The notes under the pieces: model-generated
What the model was told of the DNA's origin: nothing
Databases searched by the model: none
Seen by the model: the letters and a program-made list of their open reading frames with translations, nothing else
NCBI GenBank assembly: GCA_947630695.1
Contig: CANRIM010000001.1
Coordinates: forward strand, 1 to 64,000
DNA length: 64,000 nucleotides
Direction: 5' to 3'
Origin: an uncultured Lachnospiraceae bacterium
GTDB taxonomy: Bacteria; Bacillota; Clostridia; Lachnospirales; Lachnospiraceae
Program-made: the position numbers and the translations under genes
Shown here: positions 53,001 to 61,203 of the stretch, in pieces
How positions within the stretch are numbered: position 1 is the first letter of the stretch
Layout: every line of letters begins with the position of its first letter

Positions 53001-53308
53001 ATACATTTTCCGAACCGTCCCGGTTTATCAGGAAACGGATGACAGAGGTGTACGAGGGCGTGTACGCAGTGATGATACCGCTTTTTGCGGATGAATCCCT
53101 GCTGTATTACGTCAGTCTGGAAACAGACCGCCGGAGGGAAATCCTGACGAGCGGCGCTTTGCCGGCAGACGAAACGGACAAAATCGCAGTTTCACGCTAC
53201 GGCAAAGTGGATCAGATGATCGTTGCGGATTCCTATGAAGCAAAGAACGGCGCGCTGATCGATTATTTAAGAGAAGAACGGATGAACAGCAAACTGTTCG
53301 GACTGTAG
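50048..53308 (+). CDS. Large DUF5717-like protein of unknown function
   Basis: The product has 1,086 residues. Residues 1-110 look like a beta-sandwich (FIEPYGTLQGSISLSFACEDNVRGFVFSTNRRM). The remainder is almost entirely helical, with TPR-like stretches; the last 120 residues return to beta structure (YYTFSEPSRFIRKRMTEVYEGVYAVMIPLF). No signal peptide or membrane helix is evident. GTG 50048 lies five bases after radA. I place it in DUF5717 from memory of similar large Lachnospiraceae proteins next to DUF5716; this is not certain. No catalytic motif seen; a scaffold role is possible. Confidence 0.75.
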   Translation: MKETISAFAKGQVHIEHPEVSLPEYITAFIEPYGTLQGSISLSFACEDNVRGFVFSTNRRMRPEKEEFSGTRIELPYTFYGKGMEEGDVVQGDFMILSEAGMYRVPYTITARYDMIVTGFGKLKNVEAFAALANSDREEAYRAFCGKRFLNTLKNDDLRFTTLYRALTRDGFSREAMDEFLTAAGVDTGGFDSSDTGIFSASARKRTGGISNQERQMEAERRICLYQLFLDFRCMKTSPKAWIVKTRAMLSEELGTKNDAGFYSLYYVHTLLMEQNKSEAERRLAELAEQMPQILQNQRYYAYYLYLSALINGSETFIQLSCEKIWKIYKRNSADPFILWILFMMEKDFLDDSLLKCDMAKTLYEKSVVSPVILMEIALLFRRQPTLITELSDFNVQVLIFAARLQILTSELCAVIYRMAAHSNVFSVKVYILLTKCYEMNKDRESLQTICHYLIRNDKSDNAYFKWFALGVQEDLRIARLYDYYLYSVRENMEYPLPEKVLQYFKFNMELEYNKKSFLFANIYRFREETHIFEEYKEDMMAFVRQQLSAGRINRHLAYLYSELIDENDITAENAGVVIDLLFSYHVSELPPWAGAVIVTDPIYVSEQVFPVFDREAVVFLYSEHSCILLRDGMRKRFIKNAGKWEKWFYNEKLLAACERFCPDHPGLILKNCERLIQGNDPEWAENVWKIISDAELTKSGKDTILCHLLRHFYGEEDILSLEILLSLRRHYPEYLQTELLLLNVFLLTGHYEDAFSFACEYGCTQVKPEKLVPMCEYMLKKKEQAYDEPLYALAKEIFLRGKYSENMLAYLIRYAAGETAYLLRLREAGLSFSLEVRTLEEQILRQALFVRQVPEKICEVFWAYDQDGGYDEEIKAAFLSFLAHEAISCGRVTSPALAEHIDALKRTGSLLPDVCKILWLQAFAAGIVDDEASAAQILDEFEESGRFFGFCKMLPERLKQKYFYTNKAVIELRAAAGADVYCYYTFSEPSRFIRKRMTEVYEGVYAVMIPLFADESLLYYVSLETDRRREILTSGALPADETDKIAVSRYGKVDQMIVADSYEAKNGALIDYLREERMNSKLFGL

Positions 53309-53360
53309 ACAGAGCAGCAGCCGTTTTGCAGGGATCAAAGGAAAGGATAAACAAACAAAA

Positions 53361-54497
53361 ATGAGCGAAGCACAACAAACGGATACGATTCTCGGCATTC
53401 ACCTGTGTGACGACGGATTTTATGCCGCCTGTTACAAAAACGGGATGAGCGAAGCGGAAATAATACCCAATCCGGATACCGGAGATAAAAAATGGCCTTC
53501 TGCCTGTTTCGCGGAGGCACAGTTTGACAGCGATGTTTTTTCCGTCAGTATGCAGAAAAGCCTGGATCAGCTTTTTTCACTGCTGCAGGAAGATCCGGTT
53601 TCTCACATTACCTTCAGCGCCGGCAGGATGAGCGAGGCACGCGTCAGCACACTTCTGGGGGTTCTGGATGGTCTGAATTTGAGAGCGGCTGCGTATAATC
53701 TGCAGGAGGACAATGAAAGTTTTTACGATTTTGTGACGTTTCAGAACAGCGAGCTCTGGAAAAATGAAGTGGTTTTCTTTGAGGAAAGGGACAAAAAGCT
53801 GTACGCGAAAAGCCTGGTCAGCGCAGCCTATCCCCATGAAAAGGCGCTGCAGGTCAGAGAACGAAGCTTTGACGCCTTTGATTTTGCCGGAGAGGACAGC
53901 AAAACGGATGAAGCGTTTTGCGCACTGGCGGAACAATTTTTTGAAAAGCGCCTGATCAGCAGTGTGTTTCTGCAGGGCGAAACCTTTTCCAAAAGTTGGA
54001 TGAAGCGCACCATCAAATTTCTTTGCAGGGGAAGACGGGTGTTCGGCGTAGAAGACCTCATCGTAAAAGGCGCCTGTTACCGGCCGTTACGCAAACCCCT
54101 GGCGGAGCAGAAGACGAAATATTACATGGGTACCCATCAGCTGCCCTTTCATGTGAGTATGCGGATGTCGGACGAAGACAGGGCGGAATACTGCAGGCTG
54201 GCGAGAGCCGGCGTCAACTGGTATGATGCGGATTTTTCATGGGATTTTATGCTGAATGATGTGGATACCCTGCATTTCCGGACAGATCCGGCATGGAATG
54301 AAGTACAGCGGTATATTGACGTGGACGTCAGCTGGATCCCCCATCGGATGCATCTGGCCACTAAAGCGGAGGTGCGGCTGCATTTTGAGGGGAAAAACAA
54401 ATGGATGATCCAGGTGACGGATCTGGGACTGGGAGATCTGTATCCGTCGGAACATAAGGATACGATTGTGTATCTGGGGGCATGGCAGCCGTCTTAA
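53361..54497 (+). CDS. DUF5716-like protein with a faint actin/Hsp70-like fold
   Basis: The product has 378 residues. The opening ILGIHLCDDGFYAACYKNG mimics the phosphate-1 strand-turn-strand of ASKHA ATPases (IGIDLGTTx), but His replaces the key Asp. A second stretch at about residues 201-240 (SVFLQGETFSKSWMKRTIKFLCRGRR, then KGACY) recalls the adenosine-binding segment of that fold and is highly characteristic of DUF5716. The C-terminal 120 residues form a beta-rich domain. It is the middle gene of a three-gene set with DUF5717-like and TPR-like partners. Assignment to DUF5716 is from memory. Confidence 0.7.
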   Translation: MSEAQQTDTILGIHLCDDGFYAACYKNGMSEAEIIPNPDTGDKKWPSACFAEAQFDSDVFSVSMQKSLDQLFSLLQEDPVSHITFSAGRMSEARVSTLLGVLDGLNLRAAAYNLQEDNESFYDFVTFQNSELWKNEVVFFEERDKKLYAKSLVSAAYPHEKALQVRERSFDAFDFAGEDSKTDEAFCALAEQFFEKRLISSVFLQGETFSKSWMKRTIKFLCRGRRVFGVEDLIVKGACYRPLRKPLAEQKTKYYMGTHQLPFHVSMRMSDEDRAEYCRLARAGVNWYDADFSWDFMLNDVDTLHFRTDPAWNEVQRYIDVDVSWIPHRMHLATKAEVRLHFEGKNKWMIQVTDLGLGDLYPSEHKDTIVYLGAWQPS

Positions 54498-54528
54498 GAC
54501 AGAAACGGACAGGAGAAAACGAACAGAT

Positions 54529-55353
54529 ATGGGCAGTATTATTATTTGCAGATATGCGATGGCGGCGAAGCCGTATGAGATAGAAAAAGAAAGGCTGAAG
54601 GTCTATTCGACGGAAGAACTCTGTTTTTATCTGAAGCACCACATTTATGACGTGGACAATACGATCATCAACGGAAAGCTGGCCACCTGGCTGCGGGATG
54701 AAATCGGCGCCGTGCATACGGCGGGGGTACTCAATCAGGAGATCATGGCGAAAGCACCGGTGATCAAGATGCTGGAAACCATTTTGCTGGAGCTGGATTA
54801 TCTGAGTAAAGAGGAAGTGCATAAAATCGTTTTCAAGCAGGCGCTGCCGCTGACGCCGGCGGAAGAAGCGGAAAATCTCGGCAATCTCTTCTTAAAGCAG
54901 GATAAGTTTGAAAATGCCGTCAAAGCCTTTCGAAAAGCCCTCCGGTACAGAAGGCAGGAGAAAGGCAATGAAGCCGCGGAGAGCGAACTCTATGAAAAAA
55001 TCGGGATCGCCTATGCCAGACTGTATCTCTACGACGAGGCGGCGGAAAGTTTTTCATTGTCTTATCTGAAAAATCCCCGGCAGAAGGTCCGGGAGCTGTA
55101 TGCCGCTTCTGTGGAAATGGGCGCGCAGGAAGTACCGGTCATGGAGGACGCCGTAGCCGGGAATCCGGTGGAATACCAGTCTGCCAGAAGAAATCTGGAG
55201 GATGCGGTCAATGACAAAATCTATAAAGGTTTTGCCCGGAAGATGGACGAGATCCGCAGCTGGAAAAGCAGCGGAAATGAAGCGGAGTACAGGGCCGCAC
55301 TGGACGCTTTGATTGCGGAAATCAAAGACATTTCCAGAAAACAGATGGTTTAG
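54529..55353 (+). CDS. TPR-like protein of the DUF5717/5716 cluster
   Basis: The product has 274 residues. Residues 10-100 are helical with a conserved feel (KPYEIEKERLKVYSTEELCFYL). Two TPR-like repeats follow: AENLGNLFLKQDKFENAVKAFRKAL and YEKIGIAYARLYLYDEAAESFSLSY. The tail is a charged coil. ATG 54529 was chosen over the upstream frame because that part overlaps the preceding gene without similarity; AGGAG is 13 bases ahead. It probably acts as an adaptor to the two preceding proteins. Confidence 0.75.
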   Translation: MGSIIICRYAMAAKPYEIEKERLKVYSTEELCFYLKHHIYDVDNTIINGKLATWLRDEIGAVHTAGVLNQEIMAKAPVIKMLETILLELDYLSKEEVHKIVFKQALPLTPAEEAENLGNLFLKQDKFENAVKAFRKALRYRRQEKGNEAAESELYEKIGIAYARLYLYDEAAESFSLSYLKNPRQKVRELYAASVEMGAQEVPVMEDAVAGNPVEYQSARRNLEDAVNDKIYKGFARKMDEIRSWKSSGNEAEYRAALDALIAEIKDISRKQMV

Positions 55354-55562
55354 TTGTTCTTGTCGTTCCTGTTTCTGAGATATTTTTCGATCATAAGAAT
55401 GGCATAGAGGATTGCCGGAAATACTACGGTAATGAAAATAGAAGATTTCAGCCAGGCAAGCCAGCTGTCGCTTTTTAAGAAGACGGAAACAATGGTTATA
55501 ATGTAGCTTGCCGCAATCACCAGTATGCAAACAACGGAGGCGATTTTTTTGAATGTTTTCAT
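55350..55562 (-). CDS. Small membrane protein with two helices
   Basis: The product has 70 residues. Helices span about residues 5-26 and 38-58, ending in a basic/acidic tail (YLRNRNDKNN). AGGAGC lies nine bases before ATG 55562 (leftward). The frame extends to 55610 without a better start. Its stop overlaps the stop of the convergent TPR gene by four bases. Not recognised. Confidence 0.6.
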   Translation of the reverse strand: MKTFKKIASVVCILVIAASYIITIVSVFLKSDSWLAWLKSSIFITVVFPAILYAILMIEKYLRNRNDKNN

Positions 55563-55642
55563 AAAATGAAAGCTCCTGTCAGTAAGATAAAACAAGCATA
55601 TAACATTCAAAGCGAAAAGAAAAGAATAAAATAAAAAATTAC

Positions 55643-55671
55643 TTGCAATTCATGAAAAGCTGTTATATAAT
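55643..55671 (+). promoter_or_regulatory. Promoter of tRNA-Gln
   Basis: TTGCAA (55643-55648), 17 bases, TATAAT (55666-55671), 15 bases upstream of the tRNA. Confidence 0.8.
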
Positions 55672-55686
55672 GACCCAAGCTGATGA

Positions 55687-55759
55687 AGGCCCATAGCCAA
55701 ACGGTAAGGCAGCGGACTCTGACTCCGTCATTCTCAAGGTTCGAATCCTTGTGGGCCTG
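55687..55759 (+). tRNA. tRNA-Gln (anticodon CUG)
   Basis: The acceptor stem is AGGCCCA with TGGGCCT. The D arm contains AGCCAAACGGTAAGGC, the anticodon stem is GCGGA/TCCGT with loop CTCTGAC (anticodon CTG), and the T arm contains GGTTCGAATCC. CCA is not encoded. GatCAB upstream would amidate its misacylated form if GlnRS is absent. Confidence 0.93.
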
Positions 55760-55767
55760 TTCATATA

Positions 55768-55797
55768 AGAGCTACCAAGTGATTGGCAGCTCTTTTT
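55768..55797 (+). terminator. Terminator after tRNA-Gln
   Basis: AGAGCT (55768-55773) and AGCTCT (55788-55793), with inner CCA/TGG contacts, then TTTTA. Confidence 0.75.
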
Positions 55798-55823
55798 ATT
55801 TGCACGAACTGATGGTGGAAAAA

Positions 55824-56669
55824 ATGATTGAACTGGGGAAAAGGCAGAAATTAAAAATTGTGCTGCGGAAAAAATTCGGCGTATATCTGGCGCCGCCGGA
55901 GCATACAGAGGAAAGGGTGCTGCTGCCTGCAAAGCAGGTGCCGGAAGGCAGTCAGATCGGCGATGAAGTCGAAGTGTTTATTTACAGAGATTCTTCGGAC
56001 CGCCTGATCGCCACTACCACGCAGCCCCTGATTACATTGGGGGAGACCGCCATGCTCACCGTCAGGCAGAATGCGAAAATCGGCGCGTTTCTGGATTGGG
56101 GGCTGGAAAAGGATCTGCTGCTGCCTTTCCGGGAACAGACTGCACCGGTGCGGGAAGGCCACGCCTATCTGGTCATGCTTTACGTGGACAAAACCGGACG
56201 GCTCTGCGCCACCATGAAGCTGTATCATCATCTGCGCTGCGACGCTCCGTACAGGAAGGACGATTTGGTACAGGCTACGGTTTATGACAGCAGCCGGGAG
56301 TTCGGCATCTTTGCCGCAGTGGACAACCGGTACTCCGCCCTGATCCCCCGGCGGGAATACCGGCGGGATATCCCCATCGGCACCGTAATCAAAGCAAGGG
56401 TGACAGACGTCAAGCCGGACGGAAAGCTGGATTTGAGCGTGCGGGAAAAGGCCTATCTGCAGATCGACGAGGACGCCGATATGGTTTTCGCCTTGCTGGA
56501 CGAATATGACGGCGTGCTGCCTTTTACGGAAAATTCACCGGCAGAGGTCATCGCCAGGGAAACGGGCTTAAGTAAAAATGCGTTTAAACGCGCGGTAGGG
56601 CGCTTATACAAAGAAGGAAAAATTGATCTGAAGGACAAAAAAATCAGAAAAAAAACGGAAGAATCATAA
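55824..56669 (+). CDS. cvfB: S1-domain RNA-binding protein, CvfB-like
   Basis: The product has 281 residues. The opening MIELGKRQKLKIV-KKFGVYLAP and the KQVPEGSQIGDEVEVFIYRDSSDRLIATT pattern are the CvfB N-terminal S1 domain. Two further S1-like parts (about 68-200) and a C-terminal winged helix (about 225-275, SPAEVIARETGLSKNAFKRAVGRLYKEG) follow. ATG 55824 was chosen for GGTGGA in front and for the family start; the open frame running back through the tRNA is incidental. CvfB regulates virulence genes in Staphylococcus; the role here is unknown. Confidence 0.9.
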   Translation: MIELGKRQKLKIVLRKKFGVYLAPPEHTEERVLLPAKQVPEGSQIGDEVEVFIYRDSSDRLIATTTQPLITLGETAMLTVRQNAKIGAFLDWGLEKDLLLPFREQTAPVREGHAYLVMLYVDKTGRLCATMKLYHHLRCDAPYRKDDLVQATVYDSSREFGIFAAVDNRYSALIPRREYRRDIPIGTVIKARVTDVKPDGKLDLSVREKAYLQIDEDADMVFALLDEYDGVLPFTENSPAEVIARETGLSKNAFKRAVGRLYKEGKIDLKDKKIRKKTEES

Positions 56670-56723
56670 TTTCTGTCTGTTTGGGAAAACTGGTAAATAT
56701 CGTGTTTTGAGGAAGGAGATCCC

Positions 56724-57728
56724 ATGGCCTTAGATGTCGGAATTGATTTAGGAACAGCCAGTGTGCTGGTATATGTGAAGGGAAAAGGGGTTCTGATCAA
56801 TGAACCCAGCGTCGTGGCTTTTGATCGCGGTACCAACAGAATCAAGGCAATCGGAGAAGAAGCGCGGGAGATGCTCGGCCGCACCCCCGGCAACGTGGTG
56901 GCGGTAAGGCCCCTGCGAAAAGGCGTGATTTCCGATTATTCCGTGACGGAACGGATGCTGAAATATTTTATGCAGAAAGCAGTGGGACGTTCCTCGTTCC
57001 GTAAACCCTGGGTCACCATCTGCGTACCGTCGCAGGTGACGGAGGTGGAACGAAAAGCGGTGGAGGATGCTGCCTATCAGGCCGGCGCCCGGGGCGTCGT
57101 TATTGTGGAGGAACCCATTGCGGCTGCCATCGGGGCAGGGATCGACATTCAGCGGCCCTACGGAAATATGATCGTGGATATCGGCGGCGGAACTACGGAT
57201 ATCGCGGTGATTTCCCTGGGCGGCATTGTCTGCGCGTCTGCCCTCAAACTGGCCGGGGATGACTTCGACGAGGCGATCATGCGCTATATCCGGAAGAAAT
57301 ACAATCTGCTGATCGGCGAGCGGTCCGCGGAGGAAATCAAGATCGACATCGGGACCGCTTACTGCGGCGTCGAAAATCTGACCCGGGAAATCAAGGGAAG
57401 GAACATCGTTTCCGGACTTCCGGTTACGGTGGAAATTTCCAGCGAGGAAATCGAAGAAGCACTGCATGAAATTACCACGCAGATCGTGGATGAAATATTA
57501 AATGTACTGGAACAGACGCCGCCGGAGCTGGCCAGCGATATTTCGGAACGCGGCATCATTCTGACCGGAGGGGGCGCCAAGCTGCGGGGACTGGAAGATC
57601 TGATCCATATCAAAACCGGCATCAATACGCTGACCGCGGAGGATCCGCTGACGGCAGTTGCCGTGGGCGCGGGACATTACGTGGAAATCACCGGCTGCAG
57701 CAGGATCGGCACGAGAAGCAGGGAATAA
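56724..57728 (+). CDS. mreB: Rod shape protein MreB/Mbl
   Basis: The product has 334 residues. VGIDLGTASVLVYVKGKG is phosphate loop 1, MIVDIGGGTTDIAVISLGG loop 2, and ILTGGGAKLRGLEDLI the adenosine motif; all are complete. MreB filaments steer lateral wall synthesis. AAGGAGA precedes the ATG. mreC and mreD are not adjacent, which fits an Mbl- or MreBH-like paralogue equally well. Confidence 0.92.
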   Translation: MALDVGIDLGTASVLVYVKGKGVLINEPSVVAFDRGTNRIKAIGEEAREMLGRTPGNVVAVRPLRKGVISDYSVTERMLKYFMQKAVGRSSFRKPWVTICVPSQVTEVERKAVEDAAYQAGARGVVIVEEPIAAAIGAGIDIQRPYGNMIVDIGGGTTDIAVISLGGIVCASALKLAGDDFDEAIMRYIRKKYNLLIGERSAEEIKIDIGTAYCGVENLTREIKGRNIVSGLPVTVEISSEEIEEALHEITTQIVDEILNVLEQTPPELASDISERGIILTGGGAKLRGLEDLIHIKTGINTLTAEDPLTAVAVGAGHYVEITGCSRIGTRSRE

Positions 57729-57740
57729 GGCGGACAAAAG

Positions 57741-59978
57741 ATGACCCTGGAAGGTTACGTTGAGCAGATAAAATATCATAACGAGGAAAACGGATATACC
57801 GTCGCAGAACTGGCCACAAAGGAAGAACTGGTGATCTGCTGCGGCTATATGGCCGGCCTGCAGGAGGGGGAATCCATCTGTGTGGAGGGATCCTTTTCCT
57901 TTCATCCCACTTATGGGCCCCAGTTTAAGGTCACATCCTACCGGATGAACGGCATCCGGGATCAGTATGCGGTGGAGCGGTATCTTTCTTCCGGCGCCAT
58001 CAAGGGCATCGGCGCGGCACTGGCGGCCAGAATTACGGCCCGGTTCGGCGAGGATACCTGGCGCATACTGGAGGAGGAGCCGGAGCGGCTGGCCGAAATC
58101 AAAGGAATCAGTGAAAATAAAGCCAGAGACATCGCCATCCAGCTCGAGGAACAGACCACGATCCGGCAGGCGATGTTTTTTCTGCAGCAATACGGCATTT
58201 CGATTAAAACAGGCACCAAATTATATCAGTATTATAAAGATGACATCTATGAACTGATCCGGAACAATCCCTATCAGATGACCATGGACATTGAAGGCAT
58301 CGGCTTCGTGACTGCGGATGAAATCGCCCAGAAAGCGGGCATTGCCCGAAATTTTCCCTACCGGATCAAAAGCGGCCTCAAATATGTGCTGCAGCAGGCT
58401 TTGAACGAGGGGCATACATATCTGCCGGAGGATGTATTCTTACGCCGCGGCGCCCTGCTGCTGGGACTGCTGGAGGAAGAACTGACGGACGCCGTGAATG
58501 ATCTGCTGTTTGAGGGCGAGATCGTTACCAAAAAAAACGCCCGGGGCGTCAAAGTGTATCTCAGAAAAGTATTTCTGATGGAAAAGGAAACCACGCAGAA
58601 GCTGTTTGCCCTTGCCGGCCCTATTCCTTTTGACCGCAAGGCCTGCCTCGATGTGATTGAACGGTATATGGAGCAGGAGGCGCTGGCATTGGATCAGATG
58701 CAGAGCGAGGCAGTGCTGATGGCGGCCGGGCAGGGTGTTTCTTTGATTACCGGGGGACCGGGCACCGGTAAGACCACCATTATACGCCTGTTGATCCGGT
58801 ATTTCGGCCGGCAGGGACTGGACGTCATGCTGGCGGCGCCCACGGGCCGGGCGGCAAAGCGGATGACGGAAGCCGCGGGCTATGAGGCGAAGACCATTCA
58901 CCGGATGCTGGAGCTGGGAACCTTAGACGACGAGGACCGGACCAACGCCTACTTCGGACGGAATGAGGAGTATCCGCTGGAAACAGACGTGATTATCATC
59001 GATGAGGTGTCCATGGTGGATATCTATCTGATGAACAGTCTGTTAAAGGCTGTACTTCCGGGCACAAGGCTGATTCTGGTGGGGGATATGCATCAGCTGC
59101 CCAGTGTGGGGCCCGGGACGATTTTGAAGGATCTGGTATACAGTCAGGCGTTTCCCGTGATGGAACTGACCCATATTTTCCGGCAGGCGGCCCGGAGCGA
59201 TATCGTACTCAACGCCCATAAGATCAAAGAGGGCGTCCATGTCCGGACGGATAATCAGTCCAAAGATTTCTTTTTCCTTGAAAGAAATCATCCGCAGGTG
59301 ATCGCCGAGGCGGTGAAATATCTGGTGACCCGCAAACTGCCGCCCTATGTGGAGGCCCAGCCCTTTGATATACAGGTGATTACCCCCATGCGGAAAGGGT
59401 ATCTGGGGGTGGAGGAACTGAATAAAATTCTGCAGGAAACTTTGAATCCTCCGGGAGAAGGCAAAAGGGAGAAAAGTGTGGCCGGCGGCGTCTTTCGTGA
59501 AGGAGACAAGGTGATGCAGATCAAGAATAATTACCAGACCGAGTGGGAGGTAAGAAATGACCGGGACATTGTGACGGATCAGGGCCACGGGGTGTTTAAC
59601 GGTGATATCGGACAGATCAGACGCATTGATCCCATTATGGAAACGGTGACCGTGGTGTTTGATGAAATCAAAGAGGTGCGGTATGCGTACAATCAGCTGG
59701 AAGAACTGGAACTGGCCTATGCGATTACGGTGCACAAATCCCAGGGAAGCGAGTATCCGGCCGTGGTGATTCCCCTGCTTGGGGTTCCGAAAATCCTCAT
59801 GACGCGGAATCTGCTGTATACGGCGGTGACAAGGGCAAAGCGGGCGGTTACCATTGTGGGAAATGGGGAGATGTTGTTCCGCATGATCGACAATCCGTCG
59901 GAAATGAAACGATACAGCGGTCTTATTGACTGCATTCAGGAAGTCAAAGAACTGGAAGAAAGGAAGCCGATTGATTAA
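57741..59978 (+). CDS. recD2: RecD2 (RecD-like) DNA helicase
   Basis: The product has 745 residues. Helix-hairpin-helix repeats (GAIKGIGAALAARI, ISENKARDIAIQLEE) precede a superfamily 1 helicase core with Walker A TGGPGTGKTT near residue 340, DEVSMVDI (Walker B) and VHKSQGSEYPAVV (motif V/VI). Such proteins are 5'-3' helicases in repair, without RecBC. It ends inside the comF start (8-base overlap). Confidence 0.95.
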   Translation: MTLEGYVEQIKYHNEENGYTVAELATKEELVICCGYMAGLQEGESICVEGSFSFHPTYGPQFKVTSYRMNGIRDQYAVERYLSSGAIKGIGAALAARITARFGEDTWRILEEEPERLAEIKGISENKARDIAIQLEEQTTIRQAMFFLQQYGISIKTGTKLYQYYKDDIYELIRNNPYQMTMDIEGIGFVTADEIAQKAGIARNFPYRIKSGLKYVLQQALNEGHTYLPEDVFLRRGALLLGLLEEELTDAVNDLLFEGEIVTKKNARGVKVYLRKVFLMEKETTQKLFALAGPIPFDRKACLDVIERYMEQEALALDQMQSEAVLMAAGQGVSLITGGPGTGKTTIIRLLIRYFGRQGLDVMLAAPTGRAAKRMTEAAGYEAKTIHRMLELGTLDDEDRTNAYFGRNEEYPLETDVIIIDEVSMVDIYLMNSLLKAVLPGTRLILVGDMHQLPSVGPGTILKDLVYSQAFPVMELTHIFRQAARSDIVLNAHKIKEGVHVRTDNQSKDFFFLERNHPQVIAEAVKYLVTRKLPPYVEAQPFDIQVITPMRKGYLGVEELNKILQETLNPPGEGKREKSVAGGVFREGDKVMQIKNNYQTEWEVRNDRDIVTDQGHGVFNGDIGQIRRIDPIMETVTVVFDEIKEVRYAYNQLEELELAYAITVHKSQGSEYPAVVIPLLGVPKILMTRNLLYTAVTRAKRAVTIVGNGEMLFRMIDNPSEMKRYSGLIDCIQEVKELEERKPID

Positions 59979-60687
59979 GAAGGCAACAGAATACATATTG
60001 TCACGCCTGTTTCCGCCCGTATGTCCCTTTTGCGAATGCGTGGTGGAGGGTACAAAAAGCGCGGTCTGTGAAGACTGCCTGCAGCAGCTGCCGTTTATCG
60101 AAGCGCCGCGGTGCGCAAAGTGCGGAAAGGCATTGAAATCGGTGGAGGACGGCATCTGCGCGGACTGCAGGGAGGGCGTCCATCTGTTCTCGGAAGGGCG
60201 GGCTCTCTGGAAATATGAAGGAAACGTAGCCGCTTCGATTCTGCGGTTCAAATATCATGATCAGAAAAATTATGCGCCGGTATATGCGGAATGGATGGTC
60301 CGCTGTCTGGGAGACTGGATACGCTCTCTGCAGATCGACCTGATGGTTCCCGTCCCGGTGCATAAAAAACGTCTGAAGGAACGGTCCTATAATCAGGCGC
60401 AGCTGCTGGCAGAGGAAATGGGGCGACGCATGGATATTCCCGTGTATGCAGACCTTCTGTACCGGTGGAAAAACACCGCGCCCCAGAAAAATCTGTCCGC
60501 ATTTGCGCGGATGCGCAACCTGCAGGACGCCTTTGCGGTCAGGGGAGATGCGTTAAAAAACCGGCGCGTTCTGGTTATTGACGACATTTATACAACCGGG
60601 GTGACCATTGACGCGGCCAGCTGCGCACTGCGTGCCCATGGCGCGCAGGCAGTGTATTTTGCAGCCCTTGCCTCCGGCGGTATGTGA
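59971..60687 (+). CDS. comF: ComF-family phosphoribosyltransferase-like protein
   Basis: The product has 238 residues. Zinc cysteines occur in CPFCEC, CEDC, CAKCGK and CADC (residues 16-65). The PRPP loop VLVIDDIYTTGVT is near residue 200. ComF helps bring transforming DNA into the cytosol in competent bacteria. TTG 59971 is the likely start: AGGAAG is four bases ahead and the family length fits, while the upstream ATG at 59926 lies deep in recD2. Confidence 0.9.
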   Translation: MIKKATEYILSRLFPPVCPFCECVVEGTKSAVCEDCLQQLPFIEAPRCAKCGKALKSVEDGICADCREGVHLFSEGRALWKYEGNVAASILRFKYHDQKNYAPVYAEWMVRCLGDWIRSLQIDLMVPVPVHKKRLKERSYNQAQLLAEEMGRRMDIPVYADLLYRWKNTAPQKNLSAFARMRNLQDAFAVRGDALKNRRVLVIDDIYTTGVTIDAASCALRAHGAQAVYFAALASGGM

Positions 60688-60710
60688 ATTCGGGAATGAC
60701 GGAAAAAGCC

Positions 60711-60739
60711 TTGCGGATTTTCCCTGATATTGGTATAAT
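60711..60739 (+). promoter_or_regulatory. Promoter before the small membrane protein and cda genes
   Basis: TTGCGG (60711-60716), 17 bases including TGG (extended -10), TATAAT (60734-60739). Confidence 0.75.
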
Positions 60740-60777
60740 TAAAACGTATGTACCTGAGGAAGGAGCTGTCGGAAAAG

Positions 60778-61176
60778 ATGCTGCAGAAAGAGCGGATTAT
60801 TCTGATGACAAAACTGGCGGCGTTTGAGCAGCGGGAAAATAAAAAAATATTCCGGATCAATTCCTATCTGAAAAAGGATTATGTTACGGTCAATGTTATT
60901 TTGACGCTGTTTACCACCACTATCGTTTATATTCTGGGCTGCGCGCTGTTTCTTGTGGCCAGATACAAAAAACTCCTGGAAAATGTACAGAATGTCAATC
61001 TGTTGCGGATGGCCTATCTGATTGTGGGCTGCTGGATTGTTTTTGAAATCGCCTTCTGCCTGTTTTCTGCCGTCTATTACCGCAGAAAGCACAGAAAGGT
61101 CCGGGAAAAGATCGAGGCGTATGTTTCGGATTTGAAAAAGCTGGAGCAGCTTTACGCGGCGGAGGCACAGGAGTAA
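60778..61176 (+). CDS. Two-helix membrane protein of unknown function
   Basis: The product has 132 residues. A charged N-terminal helix, two membrane helices (about residues 36-60 and 77-98) and a basic C-terminal coil are seen. ATG 60778 was preferred over 60748, because the latter would sit at the transcription start of the promoter at 60711-60739; AAGGAG lies about 12 bases ahead. Not recognised. It heads a run into cdaA. Confidence 0.65.
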   Translation: MLQKERIILMTKLAAFEQRENKKIFRINSYLKKDYVTVNVILTLFTTTIVYILGCALFLVARYKKLLENVQNVNLLRMAYLIVGCWIVFEIAFCLFSAVYYRRKHRKVREKIEAYVSDLKKLEQLYAAEAQE

Positions 61177-61203
61177 AATATAAAGGTGCAACACGGGGAG
61201 CAG

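Noticed and set aside
55683-55823. Upstream extension of the CvfB frame through the tRNA
   Set aside because: The tRNA-Gln and its terminator occupy this stretch; family alignment and the GGTGGA site put the start at 55824.
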